Of a stretch of DNA of 64,000 nt, positions 1-18,262 are shown one piece after another. Location: the NCBI GenBank assembly GCA_013365325.1, contig JABVXV010000258.1:1-64000 (forward strand). The letters are read 5' to 3'. The notes beneath the pieces are model-generated. The model worked only from the letters and a program-made list of their open reading frames with translations. It searched no databases and was not told where the DNA came from. The position numbers were made by a program, and so were the translations under genes. Position 1 is the first letter of the stretch. Every line of letters begins with the position of its first letter. This DNA comes from Dipetalonema caudispina (lineage: Eukaryota; Nematoda; Chromadorea; Rhabditida; Onchocercidae).

Positions 1-3000
1 AAAATATAAGGTAATAATCACAGACTGCTTCTTTTAAATTTAACAATTATATATTCATTGATCGATTAAGCAAACATACAGCAAAAGTAATTTCTCCAAA
101 ATATGTTATTGGATCAAATGGCGAGCCAGGTAGCCAAATAGATGCAATACAAATATACAGAGCCAAATGTTGTGCCTTAAGAGGGAAAAAAAAATTAGAA
201 CAGTAATAGAGTTTTTCGTTTTTTTTTTCCTGCTCTAGTAACTATATTGTGAGCTTCAATTTGCTTTAAACTGTGTTTTGACTAAATTTTAAAATTGTTT
301 AAACTTAACTTTTCTACATTTTTTTTCCCAATACTATTGATTTAATGGAAAGCACTGTAAGAATTAATAACTTTCAAAAATTCCATAGATCAAACATAAG
401 CAGAACAAAACTCCCGAAAATTGTGCTTACTTGTCATAATTGAAATAAAACTTTGAAAAATTCTGCACATTTATTGTAACCGGAGAAAAACTCTCGCTAA
501 AAAACATACAGTCAAGCCAAGTAATCCGGATTTCCTTGCCGAAGAATGAGTTTCGATAAGAGAGTACAAATATGCACCAATTATACCAAAAATAGCACCA
601 GTACTTCTCAAAATACCTAACCATAATGCTGATAGACCTTGCGATTTTGCATAACCGATAGCTATCTAAGCAAAAAAAGGTAATGACAAATAAAATTCGA
701 AATGTAAAATAGATCGATACTCTCAATATTATTCCCATCTTTATAAATTTGAATAACTTTGAGTTTAAAAATTTTCAAAATGTATCAAAATAATTCTTCA
801 ATTATTTGACAATGAATAAAACTATAAATTGATATTTTGTATTAACAAAAAGTTTTGATAAAAAAAAAAAAGAAAAAAGGAAAGAGAAGAGTACCCCATC
901 AAATCCAAGTACAGTCATATACAATAGGGTTAGACCAAATGCAGCTGGAAAAACATTTTGTTGATAATAAATGTAAAATAATGTAAGCCATTTGCCAATT
1001 GTATGTTTTATGAAATAGGGACACATTTTACAACATTCAATTTTCGTTTGTTCAACTGAAAGATTTAAATTTACCAAATTATTTCAAATAATAATTAAGC
1101 AATAAGGAAATGCTATTTGTATTAATCAAAAGGAAAATTTGTTGCATAATAAAGTAATCAGTAAATTTTTAATTAGATAGAAAAATTATAAAAAAGAAAA
1201 ACTTAGGAAATGTTATAATTGGAAAGAAAAAAAATTAAAGAAACAGAAATTGGAAATTCAAAAAAAAATTAAAAATTAAATTAAAAAATAAAAAATTCGT
1301 TGTGTTGCAAAAAAGACTGGGAAAAAAATCATTTATACAATGAATTAATCATTAAAGCGATTTTTATCATTATCAATGAATTACTTGTTATCATATTGTT
1401 ATCACTGATATATTCCACCAACTTTCTCTTATCATGCATTTCAATTCAGTAGGAAGTTTAAATCAATTAAGTATTCCCCTTTTCCATTCTTTCAACCTCC
1501 ATATTCTACCAATATTTCATAATAAGTGATTATTTCTAACTGATAATTCTCAATAACTTCGCGCGTTTTTTCATCCCAATATAAAAATGCTATTAATAAG
1601 CTCTTGTATTTAATTCATTTTCAATTCTATGCTTAATTTCAGGTCGATTTTAATTTCAATTTTAATATTTCGCAGATTTTGAGACGCTGCACCAATTACC
1701 TGGTAACTGCATATAATTACATATTCTTTTATAATTTTAAATATTTACTACAGATAATTGTCATTTTGAGCATTTTAAGATTGCTTATAATTCTGATGTT
1801 AGGATCACGTGACGTAACGGTAACACGTCTGACTCCAGATTGAGAGATTACGTGTTGAACACATGCTGAGATCAATCAGTATACCTTCACACAGAGGTTA
1901 ATTGATGTGTTTTCTTCGCGAATTGCTAATATGTTTAAGTTAATGTTTAGATTCATAAAGTCTACTGCTTTTGTGGATTGCTAACGTCTTCAAGTCAACA
2001 TTAAGGTACACAGAAAAGTTTGATTTCAAATTTAATTCTAATTTTTCAAACAATATCATAGTGGACAATATTATCTAATAATTCCAAATTTCTTTTTTCC
2101 TTCTTCAAACTAAAATTTACATTGAATAATAATCATTAATAAAGGAATTCACCCGGAGAAGATGATGATTCTCTTGTAGCAAGTTCTGGTACAGCATTGT
2201 AAACTCTAATAATAATATATGCTTCCATAAATACTGATAGCAAATTCCATACTACAAATATCATACATGCAAAGCGGTAACTGATCGAATTGATAATGTA
2301 ACCAGCTGTAAAGGGTGATACTATCGATGATGACAAATCGATCGTTTTCATCCATGCGTTTGCAGCTAAAAAAAAAAGAATTAACTAAGCGAAATCTAAT
2401 TACATATGATGATAAAAACTTTTATAATTGTTATGATATGTCCGTGTTTTTTTTTTCTGTCAAATGTTTACTTCTTAAATTTATTAATTTTTTTTTATCT
2501 CAATCAAACTGCATGTTTTAAAATTCAATTAATAATTAAATAAATTTAATGAATGGTAAATTTGTACAAGATAATGATGATTCATCTTTCTTAGTTATTA
2601 CAACAATCCAATCTTTGGTAAAAGCCATTTTTTCCATTTCGCTTGCTAAACAACCAAGCGAACAAGTAATTATCGATAAAACGATACAAATTACATAGAG
2701 AATATGCCACAATAAAAAGTTTGACTGAAAAATTCGTTTTTTTAAATTAGTTTACTAACTTTTCAAATAATTATTTCAAATAGCATAGAATGACAACAAA
2801 TAAAAGAGATATACCAAATTTGAACTGGAATATCACACACCAACTAATCGGATTCAATTCATTTAATGTATTTAATTTAATCATGATATATGAAAGAGGA
2901 AAACAAGAATAATGGGCACATTATTATCAATAAACTATTGTAATAAATATCGATAAAAATAATTCTGATAATAAATGATGATATGATAAGGATAGAAATG

Positions 3001-3490
3001 ATGATGATAATTTATGAATGTTATCAAATAATCATACATACACCATGATCATTACTCATTCCACTAATTGTAATACATGCAGCAAGTAATGATGCTGATA
3101 TTGCAACATTAGTATTATTTATAATCAATACTGTCATTATACCTAAAAATTATTCCTGAATTCTAAATTAATAATGACAACACTTATGTAATTAATAAGT
3201 TATGGTACAGAAATTGTCATTAGATAAGAATATTCTCGTAAATTAGTTATTTTTTTTTTTAATGAAAGTCTTGATTCGTTATTAAATATCAGCAAAAAAG
3301 AAAAGAATGAAAATAAAGAAGTTTAATTTAATTTACCACGTTTTCTACTATGATGATCCATCCAACTTCCAATTATTGAACTAAATGTCATTATAATTAT
3401 TTCTTCGATTAATTGACTAAAACATACCAATCGAATACCACCAATATATTCCAATATTAATATAAGCGCAAAAGTCCATAATCGATCACC
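1..3490 (-). CDS. Ferroportin-type iron exporter (SLC40 family), partial at the left edge
   Basis: Multi-pass plasma-membrane protein of the ferroportin family, which exports ferrous iron. Exons on the minus strand, 5' to 3': about 3490-3337, 3142-3044, 2724-2568, 2365-2153, 1055-895, 665-510, then 175 down past the window edge. Phases join without stops. Family matches include GDRLWTFA in the first membrane segment, KDWIVVITKKDES, WMKTIDLSSSIVSPF, LLYMTVLGFDG and IWLPGSPFDP, all in vertebrate ferroportin order. The conserved Asp of the first motif (GDR) is kept. About 150 C-terminal residues would lie beyond base 1. The first coding exon is not resolved: the frame before GDRLW is open back to a stop at about 3538 but has no ATG, so an N-terminal exon further upstream is likely. 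The residue matching human Cys326 is Gly. Family assignment is confident; the ends are not. Confidence 0.88.
1802..1874 (+). pseudogene. Decayed tRNA-Trp-like sequence
   Basis: A 73-base stretch aligns end to end with eukaryotic tRNA-Trp. It has an A-box-like TGACGTAACGG, the stretch GTCTGACTCCAGA with anticodon CCA, and a T-arm-like CGTGTTGAACACATG. The acceptor arms barely pair, the anticodon stem has a mismatch and several G-T pairs, and the B box departs from GTTCRANNC. It therefore looks like a dead tRNA copy or tRNA-derived repeat rather than a working gene. It sits in a ferroportin intron, on the opposite strand. Confidence 0.6.
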
Positions 3491-3544
3491 CTTTGATAAA
3501 AATTGATCAAATTGTTTCCAATTAATTGTTTTTTCTCATGTTTT

Positions 3545-5340
3545 CAACTTATCATTTTAATTTTGTTATTTACTGACATTTACCGCAAATAAACTTTTCA
3601 TAGAGTAATATTTTAAAAGAGTAAGTAAAGTCTTTTAAGCATAAATCTCACAATTTTCTCATGTTAAACAATTTGAACATTTTAATAAAAAAATTTTGCT
3701 TGAAAAAGCTTTCCCTTTTTTTCGCATACAAAATTTGAAACTAACAATGCAAGAGATTGCATAAGCCAAATATAATTCAGTTAGGCTTGCTATTGGTAAC
3801 TTATGCCTCCTGCAAATTACAATATCATAGCAAAAATCATTTTCTCGATTATATTTAAGATAAAAGATTAGATTTAATTTAATGCTTAAATTAAAAGCTG
3901 AAAAAACGAACAATTATTTCTCTTCTCTTTTTGTAAACTTTCTTCTAGAATATAGTTTGAAAACTATGGTACAGTTGATTAATGCAGACTAAAGTATTTG
4001 TCTAATTTTTTTTCTTTTTTTTGACCACTTGTTTAATTTTTAGAATAACTCTTTTATAATTTTATGAAGCGAATAATATTTTTATTAAATTTTTCTTAAA
4101 TTGAAAAAAAAAAATCACATTTTGCCCAATATTTGTGCTAATTGTATAAACTAATAATTAAATTTTAGTAAGAACCAATAGTCCTATTATTTAAAAACAG
4201 ATCAAAACTTGAACTATATTCGTTGGTTCAAGGATATTTTCTGTTTACTAAGGTTTAAAACGATAGCAAGGAATGCTTTACCATTTAATATATTTCTCCA
4301 AAAGATAGTGTGAATTGTTTAAATATGCCAGAACCGAAATTTCTTCATTGCCAACCCACCGTTGTCAAGTTCTAATAAAATTTGACACGATCACAGAACT
4401 ATTCACCTTTGTTCACTGTAAGATTGCATGAGCTGCACAGTTCAACCCAACCTTTTCTTGGCCGTTATATTAAAGAAATGAATTGTGATTGTTAAATTGT
4501 TAGCTTTATACCAAAAAGTAATACAGTGATTTGCGCATTCAATATTTATAAATGCCATTCGTGAGCGTCTGCAAGTTGTTCGATGGGCATTTGCGTAACG
4601 AAGAGAGGATATATAGATTACACGGATGAATAGCCCTTGACCTATGAGGAAAAGGACTATAAGAATTGAACTTGAAGCTTAGCAGCAGCCAATTTTCCAC
4701 CTCGTTTATTAACCTTGACTTTATAAAATCAAAATCTGTTTAAATTTCTATTTAAATTGTTCTTCATAATTCTTCATATTGAAAGTGCACAAGCAAAAAA
4801 TATTATAAACATAAAACTTGAACATCAAAAAGCTTAAGAAATTCATAATTTTCAGTATAAGTGAATCTGGATTAGATTATAATCAGCAATGAAATGCTAG
4901 CAACTACGCTTAACCGCATATCACTTTCTCCCCTCCACTATGTTAGTCCACGCCAGATCTTATAAACGTCCATAAACGGGGAATCTTTGGCAAAATGCAT
5001 AAGAAGAATATTATTTAGCCAATAAAATAAAAAACCAATGAAGAAAGTAGGAAAAGAAAAAACAAACGAGAACAAAGAATGGGATAAAAATACAAAAGAG
5101 AGAAGGTTTATAGTTGTTAACAGTGTTCATCTTCGAATTGAAGAGATAAATCGAATACAAAAAAAAAAAAAAATGAAAAGATTTTCTCCCTTAGTTCTCC
5201 GGCTCGTCACTTTTGATAACATGTCAAAATTATAAACAAAGCATGAGGAGAACATCAAATCAACAAAGATATCAAAAACTCAACGAAGTACAAATAACAA
5301 ATCATCCATAACATTCAGTAATTCAATATAAGTCAAGTTT
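3545..5340. other. Intergenic region between ferroportin and PLRG1
   Basis: About 1.8 kb of AT-rich sequence lying 5' of the ferroportin exons and 3' of the PLRG1 gene. It should hold the unresolved ferroportin start exon and promoter. Short open frames at 3659-3913 and 5038-5235 have no recognisable domain and biased lysine- or phenylalanine-rich composition. I see no RNA gene or repeat family here. Confidence 0.4.
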
Positions 5341-5343
5341 AAA

Positions 5344-8300
5344 CTAATAAGCTTTTCGTCGCAATATTTCTGGCCTCCAGAGGATCGGATGTGTTTCTTC
5401 TGTCTGTAAACAAATATTTTAGTAAGAAAAATGCCACATCATTTACCGTCCAATTCATTTCCCATTTCATATTCCGCTACAGATTAAGCTATCTGTCACT
5501 GAAGGAATATGGATAACCATTCAGCGCAAAAAAAAAAGAAATGTGTTCAAATATAAATTAGTGTTTTTATCAAAATAAGCAGAGTCGTTGCTTATTTAAA
5601 AAAAACCTGTATATTTTATTTTATACAAAAAATAATCAACATTTTTTTGGTTAATGTTAAAAGTAAGAATTATAGATAGAAAAGAAAAAGAAGTACCGCA
5701 TTCTCATCTTCTTTGTACATTTTGACTGTCTTATCTGCTTCTGCAGTAATTAATCGGGAACCCGACTGGTCATACGTAAGCGCAAATATTCCAGCTTCTG
5801 AATCAATTGAACCTGGTTGAGCTTTCGTTTGTTCACGCTGGAAGCAAAAACCACTCTTCCAATCCCAAAAATTCAGGGAACCATTATCACCTGAAAACCA
5901 GAACATTATTTATTATCTAGAATTAAGACTTCATTATTCCTCTTTAGAAGAGATACCGCAAAAACTCTACAGGGACAATGACCAATTAAAAAGCTTTCTA
6001 TCAGCCTTTTCCAAGCACTGCAAATTTAGAGAAAGGAAAACTGAAAAAAACTTCGGGACCACATGAAATTAAATATCGAAACTTACCTCCAGAAACAAGC
6101 ACACCGTCTTCATTACATGCAAGAGAATTAATAATTGCATTATGCCCTGATAAATTTTGGATAAATATTCCTTCCGGACATTTCCATTCCTTGATATTGT
6201 CAGCACTCCCAGATGCAAACATGAAGAGTGAAGGATGCAATGTTAAAGCTCGGATACTCTTCTGAAAAAAAAAGTCACATCAGGGAGACTCATCCTTCGC
6301 CAATAATTCGAATTCGAATGATATGCAGTTCTGATGAACACCGTAGCCATTGTAATATACCTTGCTGTTACTTGCTGATTAAATGGCTCATAGAAGTTAT
6401 ATTACACCAATTAATCAGTTGTCCCATACCAAGTGGCATATATGCTTGATTTTGAAGACTACAAAAATAAACCCCAGAATGGAACTTTTGCACCAATGCA
6501 ACAGACTACACAAGGTATATTGTGAAGTTTATTTTTACGTTATACCCGCAACTAGTAGAAATTATATTAATGATTGAAAATTAAGCAAAAAACAACCTTG
6601 TGGTGTGTTAAAGTGCAAATGCTTCGTCCGGCAGCAAGATCCCAAAGCCGAATCGTAGAATCATGACTACCTGTGATAACCTGAGGATCGACTTCTTGTG
6701 AAATAACTGTTGCTACCGTGTTTGTGTGCCCACTCAAACAATGAACCTGAGCTTTGGTCCTCATATCCCAAACCTAAAATCTAATGAATTCAAAAATATA
6801 TATGAAACCTTGACCATTTAACCACGAAAAAGTATTACGACCTGAAATGGAGAGGTAAGTACTCAGTTTAATCTAATTTTGGTTTCTATTTTCAAAATTT
6901 TCTGACTAGAAGATTACCCGTGCAGTAGCATCCCGAGCGCAAGTGATCAAAACATCAATTGTCGGATGAACTGTAAGATCTTGAACGGCGCTCAAATGTC
7001 CGTGATAGTGGCGGATAACTTTGTTATACTCGAGATCCCAACATTTCACCTGAAAACCACGACAAATAATTCTTGCTCATCAGTCATAGAATAATCCTTC
7101 ATAAAAAAGTGAGGAAGAATCTACTGAGATTAAGTTTATCTGCTGACAGTGAAATCAAAATTCTCCTTTATAATAATAAGTCAGGAGCAAATAAACAATC
7201 AAATTTAGACTAATGAATTCAGCTTACCTGCTTATCTTCACCACCCGTGAAAAGGAACGGGTGTCTTCGTGAAACTTTACAGCATCTGACGGCGCTTACA
7301 TGACCTGTTAATGATAATCGCAATTTTCCACTTGCGAGATCCCAAATCTACAAAAAACAGACAGATAACAACAGTTATAGAAGAAACTGAATTTTGCTTT
7401 CCACTCTAAAATTAATTCTATACCTTAAATCACAACGAATATGGACTGAAAACAGACACCGTAAAAGCAAAAACCATTACAAACCTTTACAATTCGATCG
7501 GCACCACCTGTCGCAAACCATTCATTACCAGGTTCAACATCCACACATCTCACCCAACCTGTATGTCCCGAAATCACTCTGAAAAGGATAACGCAGACAA
7601 AACCGAAAAAGGAAAATATTTACTAAATACAGACGATACGGGATATCAAATCTAAAATGATACTTCTATTGGTAGCTTCATTTATATGAATTTACCTGTA
7701 TAATTTCCATGGTGCGTGCCACTTGGGCTTCACCATAATGGGAGCTCGAGCAGGTAACACTGCACGCATCGTATTATCTTCTGAGCGACCGGATGCTGTT
7801 AAATCAACACCGTCTTTTTCGCTAAAAAAATTTTTTGCGTATAAGTAAACTGAAACCAGAATTATAAATAAAAAACTAATGTTGATAATGAAAAATACTG
7901 ACTTTACGGCTTCTGGTGTTGTACCAGCAGTTATAGCAAGTGTTCTTGAGGAGTTCTCACCAGAACTACCTACAACACTCGCTGGATTGATCGGTAATTT
8001 CAGCAGTTCTTCCTCTTTCTTCCTCTTCGCTTCACTCACTTCCTTCATGACACTTCCATATTCAGATTTTAACTTCACGGCTCGCCATAAGTTATCACTG
8101 GAAAAAAGTCACGTTAAAAGTTCCTCAGCAAAAAGTAGCATCATTTTACTCCACATATTAAAATATACGAGCAAAATGCCCAAAAATTTGTCCTATAATT
8201 CGCTCAGCTTTATAATGTCTTCATGACTGGAAATTTCTCATCTTATTGTTTGACGTAATTTTTCACCCGATAGGTATAAATGGAAGCTTCAAAGCTTCCG

Positions 8301-8550
8301 ATGAACTGAAAGTTCACTGACTTATCGCCTCGACTTTAGTTTCCATAAATGAAACTTACGCTTCTGAATTAAGTTCAGGTAAAGTTCCATAATCGTGATA
8401 AAAAAGATCATGCGTCCGTTTCATCGATCTGAACACCAAATTTAGTAGTGCTTTCTGCTGTGGTGTTTCTGGTGCTTCGAAATGTTGTAGCGTTGGAATT
8501 GGTTCTGGCAATGTTCCTTGTTCAGATCCGGGAACGGTAACTTGTTCCAT
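5344..8550 (-). CDS. plrg-1: Pleiotropic regulator 1 (PLRG1/Prp46), WD-repeat spliceosome protein
   Basis: Core WD40 protein of the Prp19/CDC5L (NTC) complex, needed in the nucleus for activation of the spliceosome. Ten exons: 8550-8360, 8097-7903, 7821-7696, 7578-7485, 7347-7228, 7049-6918, 6773-6597, 6261-6087, 5890-5697 and 5403-5344, giving 487 residues (human about 514). The N-terminal part carries the conserved [13 protein letters not shown] and the basic-proline motif [12 protein letters not shown]. From about residue 172 there are seven WD repeats, with landmarks [31 protein letters not shown] and [13 protein letters not shown]. The C-terminus ends in RRKAY, matching family ends. The start is the first in-frame ATG before the conserved block; a TATAG acceptor-like site lies 4 bases upstream. 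Exon 2 needs the weak donor AAA|GTCAGT to keep frame. DHX16 lies upstream on the same strand. Confidence 0.95.
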
Positions 8551-8554
8551 TATC

Positions 8555-8556
8555 CT
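8555..8556 (-). promoter_or_regulatory. Candidate splice-leader acceptor of PLRG1
   Basis: On the minus strand the sequence before the PLRG1 ATG reads TTAATTACTGTATAG then GATA then ATG. This is an AG acceptor 4 bases before the start with no upstream coding exon seen, as expected for a trans-splice site in nematodes. The pyrimidine tract is weak, so this is a tentative call. Confidence 0.3.
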
Positions 8557-9165
8557 ATACAGTAATTAACAGTGCAAAAACAGAGAATTTAACAATGATT
8601 ACGTTTACATACTTATCGGCACTTAAAATAAACGGAAATTAGTGGAAATTATTCGTTATTCCTAGCAGTGATCAAGCTGAAACTTGAAGAAATAAGTCCT
8701 ATCAGGCATCAATACTTTAATCCATTTTAACACCCATATGCTCAAAATAAAATCCTTCAAAGTGTTCCATGATAATTGTGTAATAAGCATGTAAAATCAG
8801 AAATGACAACCATTAAAAAAGTGAATAATCTTGAAAGATAAATAAATCATTTCAGAAAATCGGAGGAAATATCTGAAATATATAAAATTCCGCCAGAACA
8901 GCAAAATAACAATAAAGATGAATCTTTAAATCATTTTACGCAAATTTATTTACGCATTATGTACAAGCAATAACAAGAAAAAACAGAAGAGATATCTTTT
9001 TGAAATTTTGTATCCAAGTCTCCACAGAGCAATCAGTTCCTACTTGACATTATAATGAAGGACATTTTGACTAATCAATATCCTGCTATCGATTAGTGGT
9101 AATTTTGGCAGAAGATATTGAAAATTTCTAGGTCTTCAAAATCTAAGCAAAAAGCTTTCTTAAAA
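8555..9165. other. Spacer between DHX16 and PLRG1
   Basis: 611 bases separate the DHX16 stop codon from the candidate splice-leader acceptor of PLRG1. The stretch is AT-rich, carries no recognisable coding exon and holds the DHX16 3' end plus the PLRG1 5' region. Either an internal promoter or an operon spacer would fit. Confidence 0.5.
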
Positions 9166-15697
<6,532 letters not shown>

Positions 15698-15748
15698 ATG
15701 TTAACCAACAATAGCACGAATCACCCAGATATTTAGAAGCAATCAATT

Positions 15749-15750
15749 CT
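15749..15750 (-). promoter_or_regulatory. Candidate 5' (trans-)splice acceptor of DHX16
   Basis: A strong nematode acceptor, TTATTTTTCAG on the minus strand, lies 51 bases before the DHX16 ATG. No coding exon is needed upstream, so this may be a splice-leader acceptor or the end of a 5' UTR intron. Confidence 0.45.
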
Positions 15751-15759
15751 GAAAAATAA

Positions 15760-18262
15760 TAACAATAGCGTTTAATGCTGCTGTATGTGTGAATGAAATG
15801 TAACAAGTCACTTTTCAAAAATTTAGCACTAATTATAAAGACTTCCAAATATAGCTATAAGAAATTCAAGAAAACAAATCTGTCACACTTGAATTACCCA
15901 TCTATAATAATATAAATTAATGACATAATTAACCACAGCTAATTAGTACCATCCAATCCAGTTACCACAAAGAAATAAGATTGTGATGGAAATTATGAAC
16001 CCAATTAGACCATTGACAATCATTGTGTCACAAACATCAACCAGGAACAGATTGAAAATTCTACATCCCTTAAAGGTAAAACTGTAAGAAGTTAATTTAT
16101 TCGTGAATAGGTAGGCAGGTCATAAGTGAGAGGAAGTAAGTTCGTCTCTTCATGTCCAATGGTTGACATTCGTTGACCATTGGCTATTAATTCATAATGA
16201 ATATGTGACAAATAATTATTACGAATAATGGATAACTTAGAAGGTGATGACATTTGGAAGAATACTTTATTAATGATATGTCAACCATCCATTATATCAA
16301 TTTACATCCAAATTTGTTCAATGTCATTCATTGGTAACTTCTTTATAATTTTTTTAAACTATGAAATAATTTCTCATCGATTAGATTTGACGTTATAATT
16401 GTGGACATTATAATTCGACATTGTAATTGTGGTATTAACTGATCGAACAATCGAAACCATCAAAAGTTAAATTTTTTGAAGAATATTAAAATGAATCAAA
16501 TGTTAATAACTGTGAATTTTAGATTTTTTTTTTTTTTTTTTTGAAAGATTGTATTTTACTCTCATATCAGATACGCTATATGGTTAATTTTGATATTTTA
16601 GTATATAGGAAAGCTTGATATCGATAATGTTAAGGTAACAGTTTATATTTGAATTGTTAAAATTATTACACTATTTTAACAATTCAAACAAAAATTTGTT
16701 ATTGACAAGTAATGAAATGACTAATTATTGCAGTAATTATGTAGGAGAGGTATGATTTTTCTTTTCAGAATTTTTGATTCCGATCTTCATGAATTACATC
16801 TCCGCATAATTTAATAAAATTATTTGGCCGATTAAACCATTACTTCATCGTGTTTTACAAAAGCATTTCACAAATGAGTATATTTCCTCCACGTTCAAAG
16901 TTTTGAATTCAAATAGATTAATCCCATGACATCACGATCTTTTGAAGGAAGTGAGAAAACGCTACCTACCGCATTCCTTGTATTCAATTATACTTTTAAC
17001 TCTGTGTTAGAATTCTGAAAAAAAAAAAAAAAATGCTGATTGCTTATTTGTACCTATCAGCAAAAATTTCTTTGCAATAGTACGTGAATATGCAACGGAT
17101 ATAGATAAGAAAGGAAATTAGCATCACAAAATAAAATTCTTTCTCGGACATTTACTTCAACGATCTCATCCAACATTCATTCACTTTCGATTCAACGGCA
17201 AATTTTTAGAAAATTTGCACTGCTTTTATTTGTACAATGAAGGAAGAATGGATGGGAATCTCTCGTACATTTCAAGTTATGTCCTTTATCATTTCCAATG
17301 AATAAACAATACGAAAACACAATAATTATGGAATTTCGGGGAGACTTGGGGAAAATCGGTGAAAATTACCGCTACCAAAATTTAAAGATGTATGTACGCT
17401 TTGTTGTGATAAGAAGAAAAAGTAAAACAGAAATTATGGACTTGTGTGATAAAAATTTACAGGTGTAAAGTTTTGCTAACCGAAGGAAAGGTTTGGGAAT
17501 TAAGACGAGGTGGATCCGTAGGATTATATTAAAATTTCAAAAAAAAAAAAAAAAAAAAACGTTATTGTGAAATAAACTGAAGTGAATAATTTTGAAAAGA
17601 AAAGACTGCGAAACACAACTACAAGGGGAAATAATCCTAAGCAAACAATAGGTATGATAGAGATTCCAAAAATTAAACCTGAACAACTAGAATGATAAAA
17701 AAAAATACCGAATGTAACTATGTATTGATTAATTCAATCGGTTCAAAATTCAAAAAATGCATTTAAACAAGAGAATGGCTTACAGAAAAGAACAGCATGA
17801 CGGCTGAAATTGTGAATCTTTTCTAACAGATCATGTGTTTGCTCACTGAGGTCACAAGAACATCAACCGACAAGCCGTAGCGTTCAGTAGCACCAATTGT
17901 TATGAATTAAGATATCTCCACAGCGCTCTATGGAGATAGGAGACGGGTAATGTGCACTATGCCCTCTGTATAAATCTAAAAGTTAATCAGATCAGAAAGG
18001 TCATTCAGAGAAACATTCTTGAGAGTGTTTAGCTATCTCTGACTAACGATACATTTATAAACATACGCGTACAACAGTAAGAGAAACACCAAGAAAAGGA
18101 TAAATAAATACATAAAACAAATAAAAAACTGAGAAAGGAATTGCAGTTACAACCGTCTCTAGATAAAAAAGTTATGATTCTAAAATTTTTGAGTTAGAAA
18201 ATACAAAACTCCAACTCCTAAATTTAGCGATGAATTTGAAATCCGCATGAATTTTAAACTCT
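15760..18262. other. Intergenic region between DHX16 and hyccin
   Basis: 2.5 kb with no supported coding exon. It contains poly-T and poly-A runs (for example 16526-16542 and 17539-17558). A slightly less AT-rich patch at about 17770-18060 includes an 8-base inverted repeat. It covers the DHX16 5' flank and hyccin 3' flank. Confidence 0.5.
17913..17938. repeat. Small perfect inverted repeat
   Basis: TATCTCCA at 17913-17920 and TGGAGATA at 17931-17938 are perfect inverted copies separated by 10 bases. They could form a hairpin in RNA from either strand. No function is assigned; it may be chance. Confidence 0.35.

Noticed and set aside
3659..3913. Possible ferroportin first exon
   Set aside because: The translated sequence has no similarity to ferroportin N-termini and no fitting splice phase.
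7879..8226. 115-residue plus-strand open frame
   Set aside because: It lies antisense to PLRG1 exon 2, and its Ser/Phe-rich content mirrors the Lys/Glu-rich coding strand.
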